64,000 bases of DNA from Candidatus Omnitrophota bacterium (GTDB lineage Bacteria > Omnitrophota > Omnitrophia > Omnitrophales > Aquincolibacteriaceae), in assembly GCA_030698625.1 (NCBI GenBank), contig JAUYMS010000030.1:84016-148015 (forward strand), read 5' to 3'. Positions 42,090-51,510 of this stretch are shown here, in pieces (position 1 is the stretch's first letter; each line of letters opens with the position of its first letter). Made by a program: the position numbers and the translations under genes. Under the pieces are notes generated by a model. It worked only from the letters and a program-made list of their open reading frames with translations. It did no database searches and was not told the DNA's origin.

Positions 42090-42949
42090 ATGCTCGCCGT
42101 CGCTTCCGGGTCCGCCTGAAGAAACGTTCGTCAAAATCTCACAAGGGTGATTATGGACGGGTCTTTATCCTGGCAGGATCCAAAGGACTTGCGGGTGCGG
42201 CGCACCTTGCGGGGATGGGCGCGTTACGCTCGGGAGCGGGCTTAGTGACGGTCGGCGTGCCTGAAAAAATCTACGGTGTGGTAGCCCGGCGTGAAGCCGA
42301 GGTCATGGTAAAACCCTTTGCGTCCACGGCAAATGGGAGTCTTTCGCTCAAGGCACTTCCGGACATTCGACGTTTTCTGAAGACTCAGGACGTATGCGGC
42401 TTAGGGCCCGGATTATCTCAGCATCCCCAGACTCAGAAGCTGATTCGCGACCTCGTTTCAAAAGCCGAAGGTCCTATTGTTATTGATGCGGATGGCCTGA
42501 ATGCCTTCCGCGGACATGAAGGCGCGCTGAAGAAGCATCGCAGGCCGTTGATATTGACGCCTCATCCGGGTGAGTTTCAAAGGCTTTTCGGCGGCAAAGT
42601 TTCGCATGATGATGCCGGGCGAAAAAAACAGGCGGGCGGCATCGCGAAGCAGTTCGGAGTCGTCATGATCCTTAAAGGACACAGGACCGTGGTCGCGGCC
42701 CCCGACGGCAAGATTTATCGAAATACTACCGGGAATCCCGGCATGGCAACGGGCGGCACAGGCGATGTTCTGACAGGCGTTGTGGCCGCTCTCCTGGGGC
42801 AGGGACTAAAGCCTTTTGAGGCTGCCTGTGCGGGGGTCTATATCCACGGTCTTGCAGGGGATCTTGCGGCTAAAAAGGTGGGCCAGTTAAGTTTAACAGC
42901 GGGCGATATTATTCAATATCTGCCCGCCGCTATTCGTAAAGCCGTTTAA
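42086..42949 (+). CDS. nnrD: ADP-dependent NAD(P)H-hydrate dehydratase
   Basis: Repairs damaged NAD(P)H hydrates using ADP. The 287-residue protein holds only the dehydratase (YjeF C-terminal) domain; the NnrE epimerase domain is absent. Motifs: HKGDYGRVFILAGSKGLAGA, GLGPGLSQ, VIDADGLNAF, LTPHPGEFQRLFG and NPGMATGGTGDVLTG. ATGA overlap with pdxJ. It ends 2 bp before the end of the convergent hppA. Confidence 0.92.
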   Translation: MNARRRFRVRLKKRSSKSHKGDYGRVFILAGSKGLAGAAHLAGMGALRSGAGLVTVGVPEKIYGVVARREAEVMVKPFASTANGSLSLKALPDIRRFLKTQDVCGLGPGLSQHPQTQKLIRDLVSKAEGPIVIDADGLNAFRGHEGALKKHRRPLILTPHPGEFQRLFGGKVSHDDAGRKKQAGGIAKQFGVVMILKGHRTVVAAPDGKIYRNTTGNPGMATGGTGDVLTGVVAALLGQGLKPFEAACAGVYIHGLAGDLAAKKVGQLSLTAGDIIQYLPAAIRKAV

Positions 42950-42951
42950 AT

Positions 42952-45051
42952 TTAGAAGAGTGAGTTGTTGAGTACGAAGGACGCAAGGACGATCGCGACC
43001 ATCGACATCAATTTAAGCAGGATGTTAATTGATGGACCTGAGGTATCTTTAAAGGGGTCGCCGACGGTATCTCCGACGATGGCGGCCTTATGGGCATCAG
43101 AACCCTTTCCGCCGTGGTGCCCCTCTTCGATATATTTCTTGGCGTTATCCCACGCCCCGCCGCTGGCAGCCATCATAATGGCCAGCACAAAGCCGGTCAC
43201 AAGTGCGCCGAGCAGTAACCCCATTTCCGCTTCGACACCCATGAGCCAGCCGATAATTCCCGGTGCGACGAGCGCAAGGACCGCCGCTGAGATCATTTCC
43301 TTTTGAGCGGCCTGAGTCACGATCTGCACGCACTGTGCGTATTCGGGTTTGGCGGTTCCTTCGAGCAAGCCTTTAATCTCTCTGAATTGGCGGCGTACTT
43401 CGTGGACGACCTTGGCGGCCGAGCGTCCGACCGCGTTCATAGTCAGCGCGCAGAAGACAAAGGGGAGCATCGCGCCGATAAAGAGACCGATAATGAATTG
43501 GGGGCTCGTGACCGAGAGGTTTATGGAGCCTCCGAGTTTGATGATCAAATCCTTGTAAGCGACGATGAGGACGAGAGCGGTTAGAGCCGCCGAACCAATG
43601 GCGAATCCCTTACCCGTGGCAGCCGTTGTGTTCCCAAGACTATCAAGGGCGTCGGTTCTCTGGCGGACCTCCGGGGCGAGTCCTGCCATCTGGGCATTTC
43701 CGCCCGCATTGTCGGCGATCGGACCGTAGGCGTCTGAGGCCAGGGTAATACTCAGCGTCGATAAAAGGCCGACGCTTGCAATAGCAACCCCATAGATACC
43801 CTGTTCAAACTGCTGAAAACCCCCGGCAAAATAATAGGACGCCAGTACGGCTCCCGATACGAATATGACGGGCAGAGCCGTTGCCATCATGCCGACGCCT
43901 ATTCCTGAAATGATGACCGTTGCGGGTCCTGTTAGCGCTGATTCTGCGATGGCTCTGGTCGGTTTGTAAGATGTGGACGTGTAGTATTCCGTCGCAAAAC
44001 TGATGAGAACACCGGCGACGAGACCCGAGACGATCGATAAGAAGATACCGCTGTGATCGCCTCCGAAAACCCAACGCACCAAAAAGTAAGAAAATACGAC
44101 CACAAGGATACTGGAAACGATGACTCCTTTGCGCAAAGCAGACAAGAGTGTCTCTTGGCTGGCGTTTTCGCCGCAGCGCACGAAGAAGAACCCGACCATC
44201 GATGCAAGGACCCCGCTCGCTGCAATCCCTAGTGGGAGCAGCATTCCATGAAAACCAAATCCCGCGCTCGCCGCTAGGGCCATGGCGGCAATGAGGGAAC
44301 CCACGTAAGACTCGAACAGATCGGCTCCCATACCTGCGCAGTCGCCGACACAGTCGCCTACGTTATCGGCAATGACGGCGGGGTTACGGGGATCGTCTTC
44401 CGGAATCCCTGCCTCTATTTTACCGACGAGGTCGGCTCCGACGTCTGCTGCCTTTGTGAAAATACCGCCTCCGACACGCGCGAAAAGGGCCTGTGCACTT
44501 GCGCCCACTCCGAAGGGGAGGATGGTCTGAGAAATAAGGGCGAGTTGGTCCTGGTTCTGGTATTCGGCACTATGAGCAAAGAAATAACGCAGTGCGAAGA
44601 ACCATGCCGTCACATAAAGGATCCCGAGCCCCACGACGACAAACCCCATCACCGCACCGCCCGAAAAGGCAACGCGAAGGGCTTTATTCAGACTCGATAT
44701 AGCCGCCTGAGAAGTGCGGCTGCTCGCATGCGTGGCGATGGTCATGCCGATATATCCGGCAACCGCCGAAAACAGACCGCCGATGAGGAAGGCAAAGGGG
44801 ATAAAGATGAGAAAATACCCCTGTATTGAGAGGACGATTAGAAAAATGAAGATAACCAGGAAGAAAATAGAAACGCCCAGATACTGCTGCCTGAGATAGG
44901 CAGCTGCGCCCTCTCGAACGGCCTCGGCAATTTCGACCATCCGGCTATTTCCGTCGGGTTGTTTAAGAACGAGAACGGCCAAATAAGCGGAAAATGCAAG
45001 TGCTAAGAAAGATCCTAGAATACCCATCCATGCAAGGTAGTCCGAAGACAT
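42952..45051 (-). CDS. hppA: membrane-bound ion-translocating pyrophosphatase
   Basis: Pumps H+ or Na+ across the membrane by hydrolysing pyrophosphate. 699 residues, about 16 helices. Substrate-site motifs include ADVGADLVGKIEAGIPEDD, DNVGDCVGDCAGMGADLFES, and GDTVGDPFKDTSGPSIN near the end. GNTTAATGKGFAIGSAAL has Ala where K+-independent enzymes have Lys, so it should need K+. Whether H+ or Na+ is moved cannot be read safely. AAGGAGG lies before the ATG. Divergent from lemA across a 194-bp gap. Confidence 0.95.
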   Translation of the reverse strand: MSSDYLAWMGILGSFLALAFSAYLAVLVLKQPDGNSRMVEIAEAVREGAAAYLRQQYLGVSIFFLVIFIFLIVLSIQGYFLIFIPFAFLIGGLFSAVAGYIGMTIATHASSRTSQAAISSLNKALRVAFSGGAVMGFVVVGLGILYVTAWFFALRYFFAHSAEYQNQDQLALISQTILPFGVGASAQALFARVGGGIFTKAADVGADLVGKIEAGIPEDDPRNPAVIADNVGDCVGDCAGMGADLFESYVGSLIAAMALAASAGFGFHGMLLPLGIAASGVLASMVGFFFVRCGENASQETLLSALRKGVIVSSILVVVFSYFLVRWVFGGDHSGIFLSIVSGLVAGVLISFATEYYTSTSYKPTRAIAESALTGPATVIISGIGVGMMATALPVIFVSGAVLASYYFAGGFQQFEQGIYGVAIASVGLLSTLSITLASDAYGPIADNAGGNAQMAGLAPEVRQRTDALDSLGNTTAATGKGFAIGSAALTALVLIVAYKDLIIKLGGSINLSVTSPQFIIGLFIGAMLPFVFCALTMNAVGRSAAKVVHEVRRQFREIKGLLEGTAKPEYAQCVQIVTQAAQKEMISAAVLALVAPGIIGWLMGVEAEMGLLLGALVTGFVLAIMMAASGGAWDNAKKYIEEGHHGGKGSDAHKAAIVGDTVGDPFKDTSGPSINILLKLMSMVAIVLASFVLNNSLF

Positions 45052-45195
45052 ACTGCGCCTCCTTGTTATTTATTGCGTGTATAGCCTGCCAGACTGGAAT
45101 TATCGGCCTGAGTGCCGTATTTCTCAACCCCTTATTTCATAGAAATTTGCGACATTGTGGCCGAGTTAATTCAATCCTGCAAGACTCCCTGATTT

Positions 45196-45204
45196 TGGTA
45201 TAAT
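45196..45204 (+). promoter_or_regulatory. extended -10 promoter of the lemA operon
   Basis: TGgTATAAT lies 41 nt before the lemA ATG, with a proper AAGGAAAGGG ribosome site between. No -35 is seen. The rest of the 194-bp hppA-lemA gap holds the divergent hppA leader. Confidence 0.55.
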
Positions 45205-45245
45205 AAACCCTCTTATATGCAACCCAAGGAAAGGGACTCTCTGTT

Positions 45246-45842
45246 ATGACCAAAAATGTCAAAATCACGCTTATCGCTATTGCCGCGATTGTCCTATTCT
45301 TCTTTATGACCTTTGGCGGGGTCTATAACAAGCTGGTCACGGCCGAAGAGGGTGTTACCAGCGCTTGGTCCCAGGTTGAAAACGTCTATCAGCGCCGTGC
45401 GGACCTTGTACCGAACCTTGTGGAAACCGTGAAGGGGTATGCGGCCCACGAACGCGAGACTCTCCAGGGGGTTGTTGATGCCCGCTCGAAGATATCGCAA
45501 ATGAACGTCTCCGCCGATGTTATTAGAGACCCCAACATGTTGGCCCAGTTTCAACAGGCGCAAGGCGCTCTGTCGTCAGCGCTGAGCCGTCTTATGGTCG
45601 TCGTTGAGCGTTATCCCGACCTAAAGGCGAGTCAAAACTTTTTGGCTCTCCAGACACAGCTTGAAGGGACCGAAAACCGGATTACGGTTGAGCGCAAGCG
45701 GTTCAACGATGCTGCACGCGAATTTAATACGCTGCGGCGTGTTTTTCCCAATGTGTTTATCGCGCGCATGATGGGGTTTGGCGAGAAGGCCTACTTTACG
45801 GCTACTGAAGGTGCTGCACAAGTACCGACTGTTCAATTCTAA
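45246..45842 (+). CDS. lemA: LemA family protein
   Basis: 198 residues with one N-terminal transmembrane helix (ITLIAIAAIVLFFFMTFGG) and a helical bundle outside. The family motif WSQVENVYQRRADLVPNLVETVKG (given here as two parts, about residues 40-63) and the RFNDAAREFN segment are clear. Function in the family is poorly known. It commonly precedes TPM-domain genes, as here, 3 bp upstream of the next gene. Confidence 0.93.
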   Translation: MTKNVKITLIAIAAIVLFFFMTFGGVYNKLVTAEEGVTSAWSQVENVYQRRADLVPNLVETVKGYAAHERETLQGVVDARSKISQMNVSADVIRDPNMLAQFQQAQGALSSALSRLMVVVERYPDLKASQNFLALQTQLEGTENRITVERKRFNDAAREFNTLRRVFPNVFIARMMGFGEKAYFTATEGAAQVPTVQF

Positions 45843-45845
45843 CCG

Positions 45846-46709
45846 ATGAAGTCTTGGAGCCGCGTCTGCTTCTTGCTCGGCATTTTGATGGCGGCGGTTC
45901 ATTCTCCCCTGAGTGCTCTGGACGTTCCGGAGCGCCCCAGAGGGTATGTCACCGACAAAGCCGGGGTGCTTTCAACAGGTGCACGGTTGAAGCTCGAAGC
46001 GTTATTAGGCAGTTACGAAGCCGAAACTACGAATCAGGTGGTTGTGGCGATCTTTGACAGCTTGGAAGGCGGCTCTATCGAGGATTTTTCAATTCGGCTC
46101 GCCGAGAAATGGAAGGCGGGGCAGAAGGGCCGCGGTAACGGCGTGATCTTTCTTAGTTTTATCGAAGACCGCAAGATGCGCATCGAGGTCGGTTACGGGC
46201 TCGAGGGAGCATTGCCCGACGCCCTGGCAGGTCAGATCGTTCAGACGCGCGTTGCCCCATTATTTAAAAAGGGTGATTACGAAGCCGGAATCCTGTTTGG
46301 GGTGGCTGCGATTATCGGGGCGACAAAGGGAGAGTATGACGGTACGGGCAGTCATCCTGTAACGGCCGGGCCGCGTGAGTTGACGCCGCAAGAACAGGAG
46401 ATGCTCAGAAGGCAGGGAGAAGCTCTCGCTAAATTAATCTTCTTTGCCGCTCTCGTTTTATTCGTTATTGATTTTTTTCGCTATCGCAGTTATGTCGGTC
46501 AGCATGAGCTCTACAAGGGTCGCTATACCTTTTGGGAGTGGTGGTTCCGTTTCGCCATACTGCTTTTTGTGTTGAGCATGCTTTTCCGCATTCTTTTTTA
46601 TGTCATGTTGTTTTCCCGCGGCGGTTATTACGGAGGCCGCGGCGGTTCCGGCGGATTCCGCGGCGGCGGCGGCGGATTCGGCGGCGGCGGGGCGAGCGGG
46701 AGTTGGTGA
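45846..46709 (+). CDS. TPM-domain membrane protein (YgcG-like)
   Basis: 287 residues: signal peptide, an exported TPM domain (VTDKAGVLS, TTNQVVVAIFDSLEGG, RGNGVIFLSFIEDRKMRIEV, GYGLEGALPD), two transmembrane helices (about 200-218 and 235-257) and a Gly-rich tail (GGGGGFGGGGASGSW). This layout is typical of proteins encoded beside lemA. TPM domains are linked to phosphatase-like activity or to photosystem repair in plants; here the role is unknown. Confidence 0.85.
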   Translation: MKSWSRVCFLLGILMAAVHSPLSALDVPERPRGYVTDKAGVLSTGARLKLEALLGSYEAETTNQVVVAIFDSLEGGSIEDFSIRLAEKWKAGQKGRGNGVIFLSFIEDRKMRIEVGYGLEGALPDALAGQIVQTRVAPLFKKGDYEAGILFGVAAIIGATKGEYDGTGSHPVTAGPRELTPQEQEMLRRQGEALAKLIFFAALVLFVIDFFRYRSYVGQHELYKGRYTFWEWWFRFAILLFVLSMLFRILFYVMLFSRGGYYGGRGGSGGFRGGGGGFGGGGASGSW

Positions 46710-46712
46710 ACT

Positions 46713-47168
46713 ATGAAAATCGAACGTAGTAAAAACCCGATATTGTTTTTTTCGCAGAACGAAAAGAAACAGATCGTCGCGGCCGTTCAAGAGGCTGAGA
46801 AGCATACTTCAGGAGAAATTCGCGTTCACTTGGAACGCAAGGCGGGTGCCGATATCATCGGCCATGCGCGGCGGCAGTTCGAACGTCTCGGCATGACGCA
46901 GACCGAAAACCGTAACGGAGTGCTCCTGTTTATGGGGGTGAAGAGCCGCCGGTTTGCCATCCTCGGCGATCAGGGCATTAACGAAAAGGTTCCGGCAGGA
47001 TTCTGGGATGAAATGGTCGAACGGATGGTCATGCACTTCAAACAGGATCGGTTTGCGGACGGAATCTCCGAAGCGGTGCTCGCAATCGGCCGGAAGCTCG
47101 GCGAGTATTTTCCTTATGAACGCTCTGATATCAATGAATTGCCCGACGAAATTTCCTATTCCCTGTAA
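46713..47168 (+). CDS. TPM-domain protein, short soluble form
   Basis: 151 residues, no signal peptide, a TPM domain related to the one upstream: HTSGEIRVHLERKAG, TENRNGVLLFMGVKSRRFAI and LGDQGINEKV. The C-terminal part is amphipathic. Three bases from the preceding gene, and the third member of a lemA-TPM-TPM operon. Confidence 0.82.
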   Translation: MKIERSKNPILFFSQNEKKQIVAAVQEAEKHTSGEIRVHLERKAGADIIGHARRQFERLGMTQTENRNGVLLFMGVKSRRFAILGDQGINEKVPAGFWDEMVERMVMHFKQDRFADGISEAVLAIGRKLGEYFPYERSDINELPDEISYSL

Positions 47169-47196
47169 CCCTCGTGTCGCCAAAGGAGAGATGACG

Positions 47197-47346
47197 ATGA
47201 ATGTGAAGGCCCGGTTTTTTATCAGCTCGGCAATGTTAATCGCGGTGTTTATGGTCGTTGCCGGTTGCGGTGAAACGGTTCGCGGAATCGGTAGAGACGC
47301 GTCGCGCATCGGTCACGGCGTCAAGACGGTCTTTATCAGCGACTAA
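47197..47346 (+). CDS. entericidin-like small lipoprotein
   Basis: 49 residues from ATG 47197, with AAAGGAGAG at good distance; ATG 47191 would be too close to it. A lipoprotein signal ends in VVAGC, and the mature peptide CGETVRGIGRDASRIGHG resembles entericidin EcnA/EcnB (TRGxGxDI pattern). In enterobacteria these form a toxin-antidote pair under osmotic and stationary-phase control; only one copy is here. Confidence 0.72.
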   Translation: MNVKARFFISSAMLIAVFMVVAGCGETVRGIGRDASRIGHGVKTVFISD

Positions 47347-47378
47347 GCCGGCTTGTCGATTCGGTTTGCCGCCTGATT

Positions 47379-49073
47379 ATGAATTCACTTACCTTAATCC
47401 TTGCTGTCCTTGTCATTTTTGCCCTCGGCTATCGGTTCTACGGCGGGTTTCTTTCCAAGCTGTATGAATTGGATCCGAGCAGGGACACGCCCGCACATAC
47501 GCGCAGTGACGGAGTCGATTTTGTTCCCGCCAGAAACTGGTGGGTTCTTTTCGGACATCACTTTTCGTCAATCTGCGGTGCGGGTCCCATCGTCGGCCCG
47601 GTGCTTGCGTGCGCTTACTGGGGTTGGGGGGTATCTCTTGTCTGGGTTGTTGTCGGCGTGGTGTGGATGGGTGCGGTAAGCGACTTTTCGGCGCTCGTCA
47701 TTAGCATTCGTTCCAAAGGGGAGTCGATTTCCAACATCTCCGGAGCGGAGATTTCTCCCCGGGCACGTATGGCCTTTGCCATATTCTTGTGGATCTCGCT
47801 GATTCTGGTAATCGCTGTCTTTGCAATTTTTGCGGCAAAAACTTTCATTCAAGAACCGGATGCGGTCGTGCCCTCAGTGGGTTTGATTCCCACAGCCCTT
47901 CTCATCGGGTGGCTGCTTTACAGCAAAAAGATGGCCGATGTTCCTGCAACGCTTATCGGACTAGTTATCCTGGGCGTTCTTCTTTATTTGGGAACGGTTT
48001 TTGAGCTTCGCATGCCGTCAGCCGGCGCCGAGTCCTCAATAGCTTTTTTTAACGCGCAAAACAACTGGATTCTCTTATTGCTAGCCTATTGTTTTATTGC
48101 GTCGGTGGTTCCGGTTCAGAAACTCTTGCAGCCCCGTGATTACATGGCGAGTTTCATTCTCTTCGCCCTTATCGGTATCGGCGTTGCCAGCGTTGTGGTC
48201 GTGCACCCGGTCATTCGGCAACCCGGATATCGCGGCTTTACACCGGCTGATTGGCCCGAGGCGGGGCCGCTTTGGCCGATGCTTTTCGTGACCATTGCCT
48301 GCGGGGCGATATCGGGTTTTCATGCCCTGGTTTCTTCCGGGACGACCTGCAAGCAGCTCTCTTCAGAGGGGCATGCCTGCCGCATCGGCTACGGTGGCAT
48401 GCTCGTTGAGGCGCTCGTTGCCGTCCTCGTCATCATTTCTGTCACGGCGGGTTTAACGCATACAGAATTAACGGGCTTTCTCGGGAAAGGCGGGCCGATT
48501 GCGGCTTTTGGGCATGGTTACGGCGCGATCTCAGAATGGCTTCTAGGCGGCTATGGCCGGTCCTTTGCGATTCTGGCCTTAAATGCGTTTATACTAACGA
48601 CTCTGGATACGGCGACCCGCATTACCCGCTACATCACGGCAGAGTTGTTCGGGATTAAGAATATTTATCTTGCGGCCTTGATTGCCGTTTCGGCCAGCGG
48701 GCTCCTCGCGTTAAGCGGCAGTTGGACGCTGCTGTGGCCGGCCTTTGGCGCGGCGAATCAACTCATCGCAGGGATCACTCTTTTGGTCGCCAGTTGCTGG
48801 CTGCTCAATCGCGGACGCAACTTTAAGGTAACCTTAATCCCGTCCCTTCTAATGCTCGTGACGACTGTGGCAGCTTTTGGATGGCAGATAGCCGGTGCGG
48901 TGGGCCGGCGCAGTCCTGCAGGCGATTGGAATCCGGACTGGGCGATTGCCGTCATTGAGGCGGTTCTCATTGTGATTGCTGCGGTGATTCTTGCGGAGGC
49001 TGTGCAGGTTTTTCGCGGCGGAAGATCTAAGATAGCGACTTCAACCTATGGAGGAGGTAACTCCGATGTTTGA
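47379..49073 (+). CDS. cstA: carbon starvation protein CstA family (peptide/pyruvate transporter)
   Basis: Membrane transporter of 564 residues with about 15 helices, shorter than E. coli CstA (701) because the C-terminal part is reduced. Family motifs: DGVDFVPARNWWVLFGHHFSSICGAGPIVGPVLA region (about 43-76), ISNISGAEIS, VSSGTTCKQLSSE and LDTATRITRYI. Likely imports peptides or pyruvate when carbon is short. The 3' end overlaps mscS by 8 bp. Confidence 0.92.
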   Translation: MNSLTLILAVLVIFALGYRFYGGFLSKLYELDPSRDTPAHTRSDGVDFVPARNWWVLFGHHFSSICGAGPIVGPVLACAYWGWGVSLVWVVVGVVWMGAVSDFSALVISIRSKGESISNISGAEISPRARMAFAIFLWISLILVIAVFAIFAAKTFIQEPDAVVPSVGLIPTALLIGWLLYSKKMADVPATLIGLVILGVLLYLGTVFELRMPSAGAESSIAFFNAQNNWILLLLAYCFIASVVPVQKLLQPRDYMASFILFALIGIGVASVVVVHPVIRQPGYRGFTPADWPEAGPLWPMLFVTIACGAISGFHALVSSGTTCKQLSSEGHACRIGYGGMLVEALVAVLVIISVTAGLTHTELTGFLGKGGPIAAFGHGYGAISEWLLGGYGRSFAILALNAFILTTLDTATRITRYITAELFGIKNIYLAALIAVSASGLLALSGSWTLLWPAFGAANQLIAGITLLVASCWLLNRGRNFKVTLIPSLLMLVTTVAAFGWQIAGAVGRRSPAGDWNPDWAIAVIEAVLIVIAAVILAEAVQVFRGGRSKIATSTYGGGNSDV

Positions 49074-50130
49074 TCAATTCCCGGCACTTCAACAGGGGTA
49101 TCTTGGCAATACCCTACAGGCTTATTTAACCTCCCTCATCTTTTTCGTAGCGGCGGTATTTGGGCTTATTGTTATTGAAAAGATTATACTTTCAAATCTG
49201 AAGAAGCTTACGGAAAAGACCGCGACACATCTTGATGACGTTGTCTTCGGGATTCTCGATAAGATGATCGTACCGCTGCTTTACGTCGGAGCATTTTATT
49301 TTGCGTTGAAGCAACTCGTGCTGCCCGAGGCAATTGATAAGGTCGTAACGGGTTTTACGGTGATCGTCCTGATCGTCCAGCTTTCGCGCATGGCGATTGC
49401 GATCATTTCTCGCCTCTTTGAATATATCTGGTCGCGCTCCGAATCCGGTCAGACGGGCCTCGGCGTGACGAAGAGCGTCATGACGATCGTTCGCGTGGTG
49501 GTCTGGGGCATTGCGGCTGTATTCGCGCTGGATAATCTTGGGTTCAATGTCTCGGCCGTAGTCGCGGGTCTCGGTATCGGCGGTGTCGCGGTCGCTTTGG
49601 CGGCTCAGAACATCCTCGGGGACCTATTTAATTACTTCGTGATTTTTTTCGACAAACCTTTCGAAGACGGTGACTTCATTATTCTGGGTGAGTATCTGGG
49701 CGTCATTGAGCACGTAGGAATTAAGTCGACCCGCATTCGTTCGCTCGGCGGAGAACAAATCGTCATTTCGAACTCGGATTTGACCTCGAGCCGATTGCGC
49801 AACTATAAGCGGATGGAACGCCGCCGCGTTCTCTTCAAGCTGGGCGTGATTTACCAGACGTCGCTCGAGAAGATTAAGAGGATACCCGTCATTGTGAAAG
49901 AGGTGGTTGCGAGCGTAGAAAATACGGCGTTTGATCGCGCCCATTTTGCCTCATTCGGAGATTTTAGCCTCAATCTCGAAATCGTTTATTACGTGCTCAG
50001 CGGGGATTATAATCTGTATATGAGCGTTCAGCAGGATATCAACTTTCGCATCAAAGAAGCGTTTGAAAAGGAAGGAATCGAGTTTGCGTATCCGACACAG
50101 TTGGTCTACATGGATAAAGTCCAGTCATAA
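49066..50130 (+). CDS. small-conductance mechanosensitive channel (MscS family)
   Basis: 354 residues from ATG 49066, with GGAGG upstream. Four N-terminal helices, the pore-lining helix with VSAVVAGLGIGGVAVALAAQ and NILGDLFNYFVIFFDKPFE, then the beta domain (GDFIILGEYLGVIEHVGIKS) and the GEQIVISNSDLTSSRLRNY segment. Opens under hypo-osmotic shock. Its neighbours downstream make trehalose, an osmolyte, so a shared theme of osmotic stress is plausible. Confidence 0.93.
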   Translation: MFDQFPALQQGYLGNTLQAYLTSLIFFVAAVFGLIVIEKIILSNLKKLTEKTATHLDDVVFGILDKMIVPLLYVGAFYFALKQLVLPEAIDKVVTGFTVIVLIVQLSRMAIAIISRLFEYIWSRSESGQTGLGVTKSVMTIVRVVVWGIAAVFALDNLGFNVSAVVAGLGIGGVAVALAAQNILGDLFNYFVIFFDKPFEDGDFIILGEYLGVIEHVGIKSTRIRSLGGEQIVISNSDLTSSRLRNYKRMERRRVLFKLGVIYQTSLEKIKRIPVIVKEVVASVENTAFDRAHFASFGDFSLNLEIVYYVLSGDYNLYMSVQQDINFRIKEAFEKEGIEFAYPTQLVYMDKVQS

Positions 50131-50971
50131 TTTACCGCTGATCCTCGCGATATTGACTATCGCTCTGTCTCCGCCGGTTCTCTATGCCGGTGAGGTCTTC
50201 CTGAACAACGGCGACCGTATTACCGGAGAGCTTATCCATTTGAATGAACGGGATTATATCGTCAAGACGCAAGGTGTGGGGATTGTGCAGATCGCTCGTG
50301 ATACCGTGAAGGAAATCAAGGGTGCCGAGATCGAAGCGGGTTATTCCCAGACCAGCGGAAATACAAAGACACGGGATATCAGCGGGCGAATCTTTGTGAA
50401 TCGCAAGGTCGAGAAGAAAAATGAGATTACCGCGGAAGCAAAGAGCATATATGCGGGCCGCGACCGCAAAATGATCACGCAGAAACATTACGCAATGGCG
50501 CGTTACGCGTACAGTTTCGGCGAGAGTAAGAAGTGGTATAACTTTTATAAAACGGAAGGCGCTCACGACCGGTTCGCCAATATTGATTATCGCGTAATCC
50601 CCTCGACGGGCCTGGGCTATTGGTTTTCGGATGCCGACTCCTTCAAAGCCTTGACCGAAGTGGGTGTCGGATTTGCGCACACGAAATTCCGCGATGACAC
50701 CGAAGATAAAGACGAGCTCGTGCTGGTTCCCCGCTTGTATCTCGAAAAAAGACTTATCGGGGAGTCGAGGGTCAGCCAAGATATTTTTGCTTATCCGGAG
50801 ATTACGGACTTTGGAGCCTTTCGTCTGCACTCGGAAACCCGTCTTGATAACCCGATTAATGATTACCTGAAACTGCGCCTTAGTCTTATTGATGATTACA
50901 ATACCGACCCCGGTGACGACGTAAGACGTAACGATCTGCGGCTTGAGTCCTCCGTAGCGGTCTCTTTCTAA
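50084..50971 (+). CDS. DUF481/YdiY-like outer-membrane protein
   Basis: About 295 residues from TTG 50084, chosen because AAAGGAAGGA (50067-50076) is 7 nt upstream; the frame is also open from TTG 50063. Signal peptide (LILAILTIALSPPVLYA), then a YdiY-type N-terminal beta stretch (VFLNNGDRITGELIHLNERD) and a DUF481 barrel with GYSQTSGNTKTRDISG, repeated antiparallel strands and a C-terminal Phe (SSVAVSF), the outer-membrane signature. Overlaps mscS by about 47 bp. Function unknown. Confidence 0.8.
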   Translation: MRIRHSWSTWIKSSHNLPLILAILTIALSPPVLYAGEVFLNNGDRITGELIHLNERDYIVKTQGVGIVQIARDTVKEIKGAEIEAGYSQTSGNTKTRDISGRIFVNRKVEKKNEITAEAKSIYAGRDRKMITQKHYAMARYAYSFGESKKWYNFYKTEGAHDRFANIDYRVIPSTGLGYWFSDADSFKALTEVGVGFAHTKFRDDTEDKDELVLVPRLYLEKRLIGESRVSQDIFAYPEITDFGAFRLHSETRLDNPINDYLKLRLSLIDDYNTDPGDDVRRNDLRLESSVAVSF

Positions 50972-50973
50972 AT

Positions 50974-51510
50974 ATGGATATGCAGGAGTCATGGGAGAAA
51001 GCATTGCGGCACACAGAGGTGATTCGGCCCCGGATTCAACCGCTCTTGTCTTCTGAGGTGACGCCGCTGCCTTATGTCTTTCTGTCGGAGTCTCTCGGAG
51101 ACGTTGCGAATACGGTGGTGCGCAAGGGCAAGGTCCTTGTCGAGAAACCCACTCTCATCCTGCCGCCGAACACACCGGAGCTGAACGGCTTTTCGGCCGA
51201 TGACGAGCCGTCTTTTCGCGCTGACATCATGATGAATTTTCTTCTGGTTCGGGGTATCCGCTTTCCCTCGATGAAGTTTAATAACATTACGGATTCGGTG
51301 GGGATCTTTGACGGCAGGCTCCAAAAGGCCATTGACTATTACACCGATTTGCTGCAGAAAGAGGAGAACGTGACGGCAGGGCTGGTCATGGGGCGTGAAG
51401 ACGTCTGGCCGTTTTCGATTCTTATATTTGTCGGCGCACAGATGGTGCGGTCTGCCGACGGTGATATTCGAAAACTTCTCGAAGAGTATCATAAAAGGAA
51501 AGATGAGTGA
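50974..51510 (+). CDS. hypothetical protein
   Basis: 178 residues, soluble, 2 bp after the DUF481 gene and overlapping treY by 8 bp. I do not recognise the family. Visible parts: LLSSEVTPLPYVFLSESLGD, LVEKPTLILPPNTPELNGF, a Met-rich FRADIMMNFLLVRGIRFPSMKFNN and VMGREDVWPFSILIFVGAQM. No signal peptide or membrane helix is obvious. Its tight packing with treY suggests a real gene in the trehalose operon. Confidence 0.65.
   Translation: MDMQESWEKALRHTEVIRPRIQPLLSSEVTPLPYVFLSESLGDVANTVVRKGKVLVEKPTLILPPNTPELNGFSADDEPSFRADIMMNFLLVRGIRFPSMKFNNITDSVGIFDGRLQKAIDYYTDLLQKEENVTAGLVMGREDVWPFSILIFVGAQMVRSADGDIRKLLEEYHKRKDE

Noticed and set aside
42089-42952. acpS expected after pdxJ
   Set aside because: The gene here is clearly the NAD(P)H-hydrate dehydratase; no phosphopantetheinyl transferase motif is present.
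46954-47346. 130-residue reading of the entericidin-like gene
   Set aside because: The first part overlaps the TPM gene out of frame and has no ribosome site; the lipoprotein signal starts at 47197.
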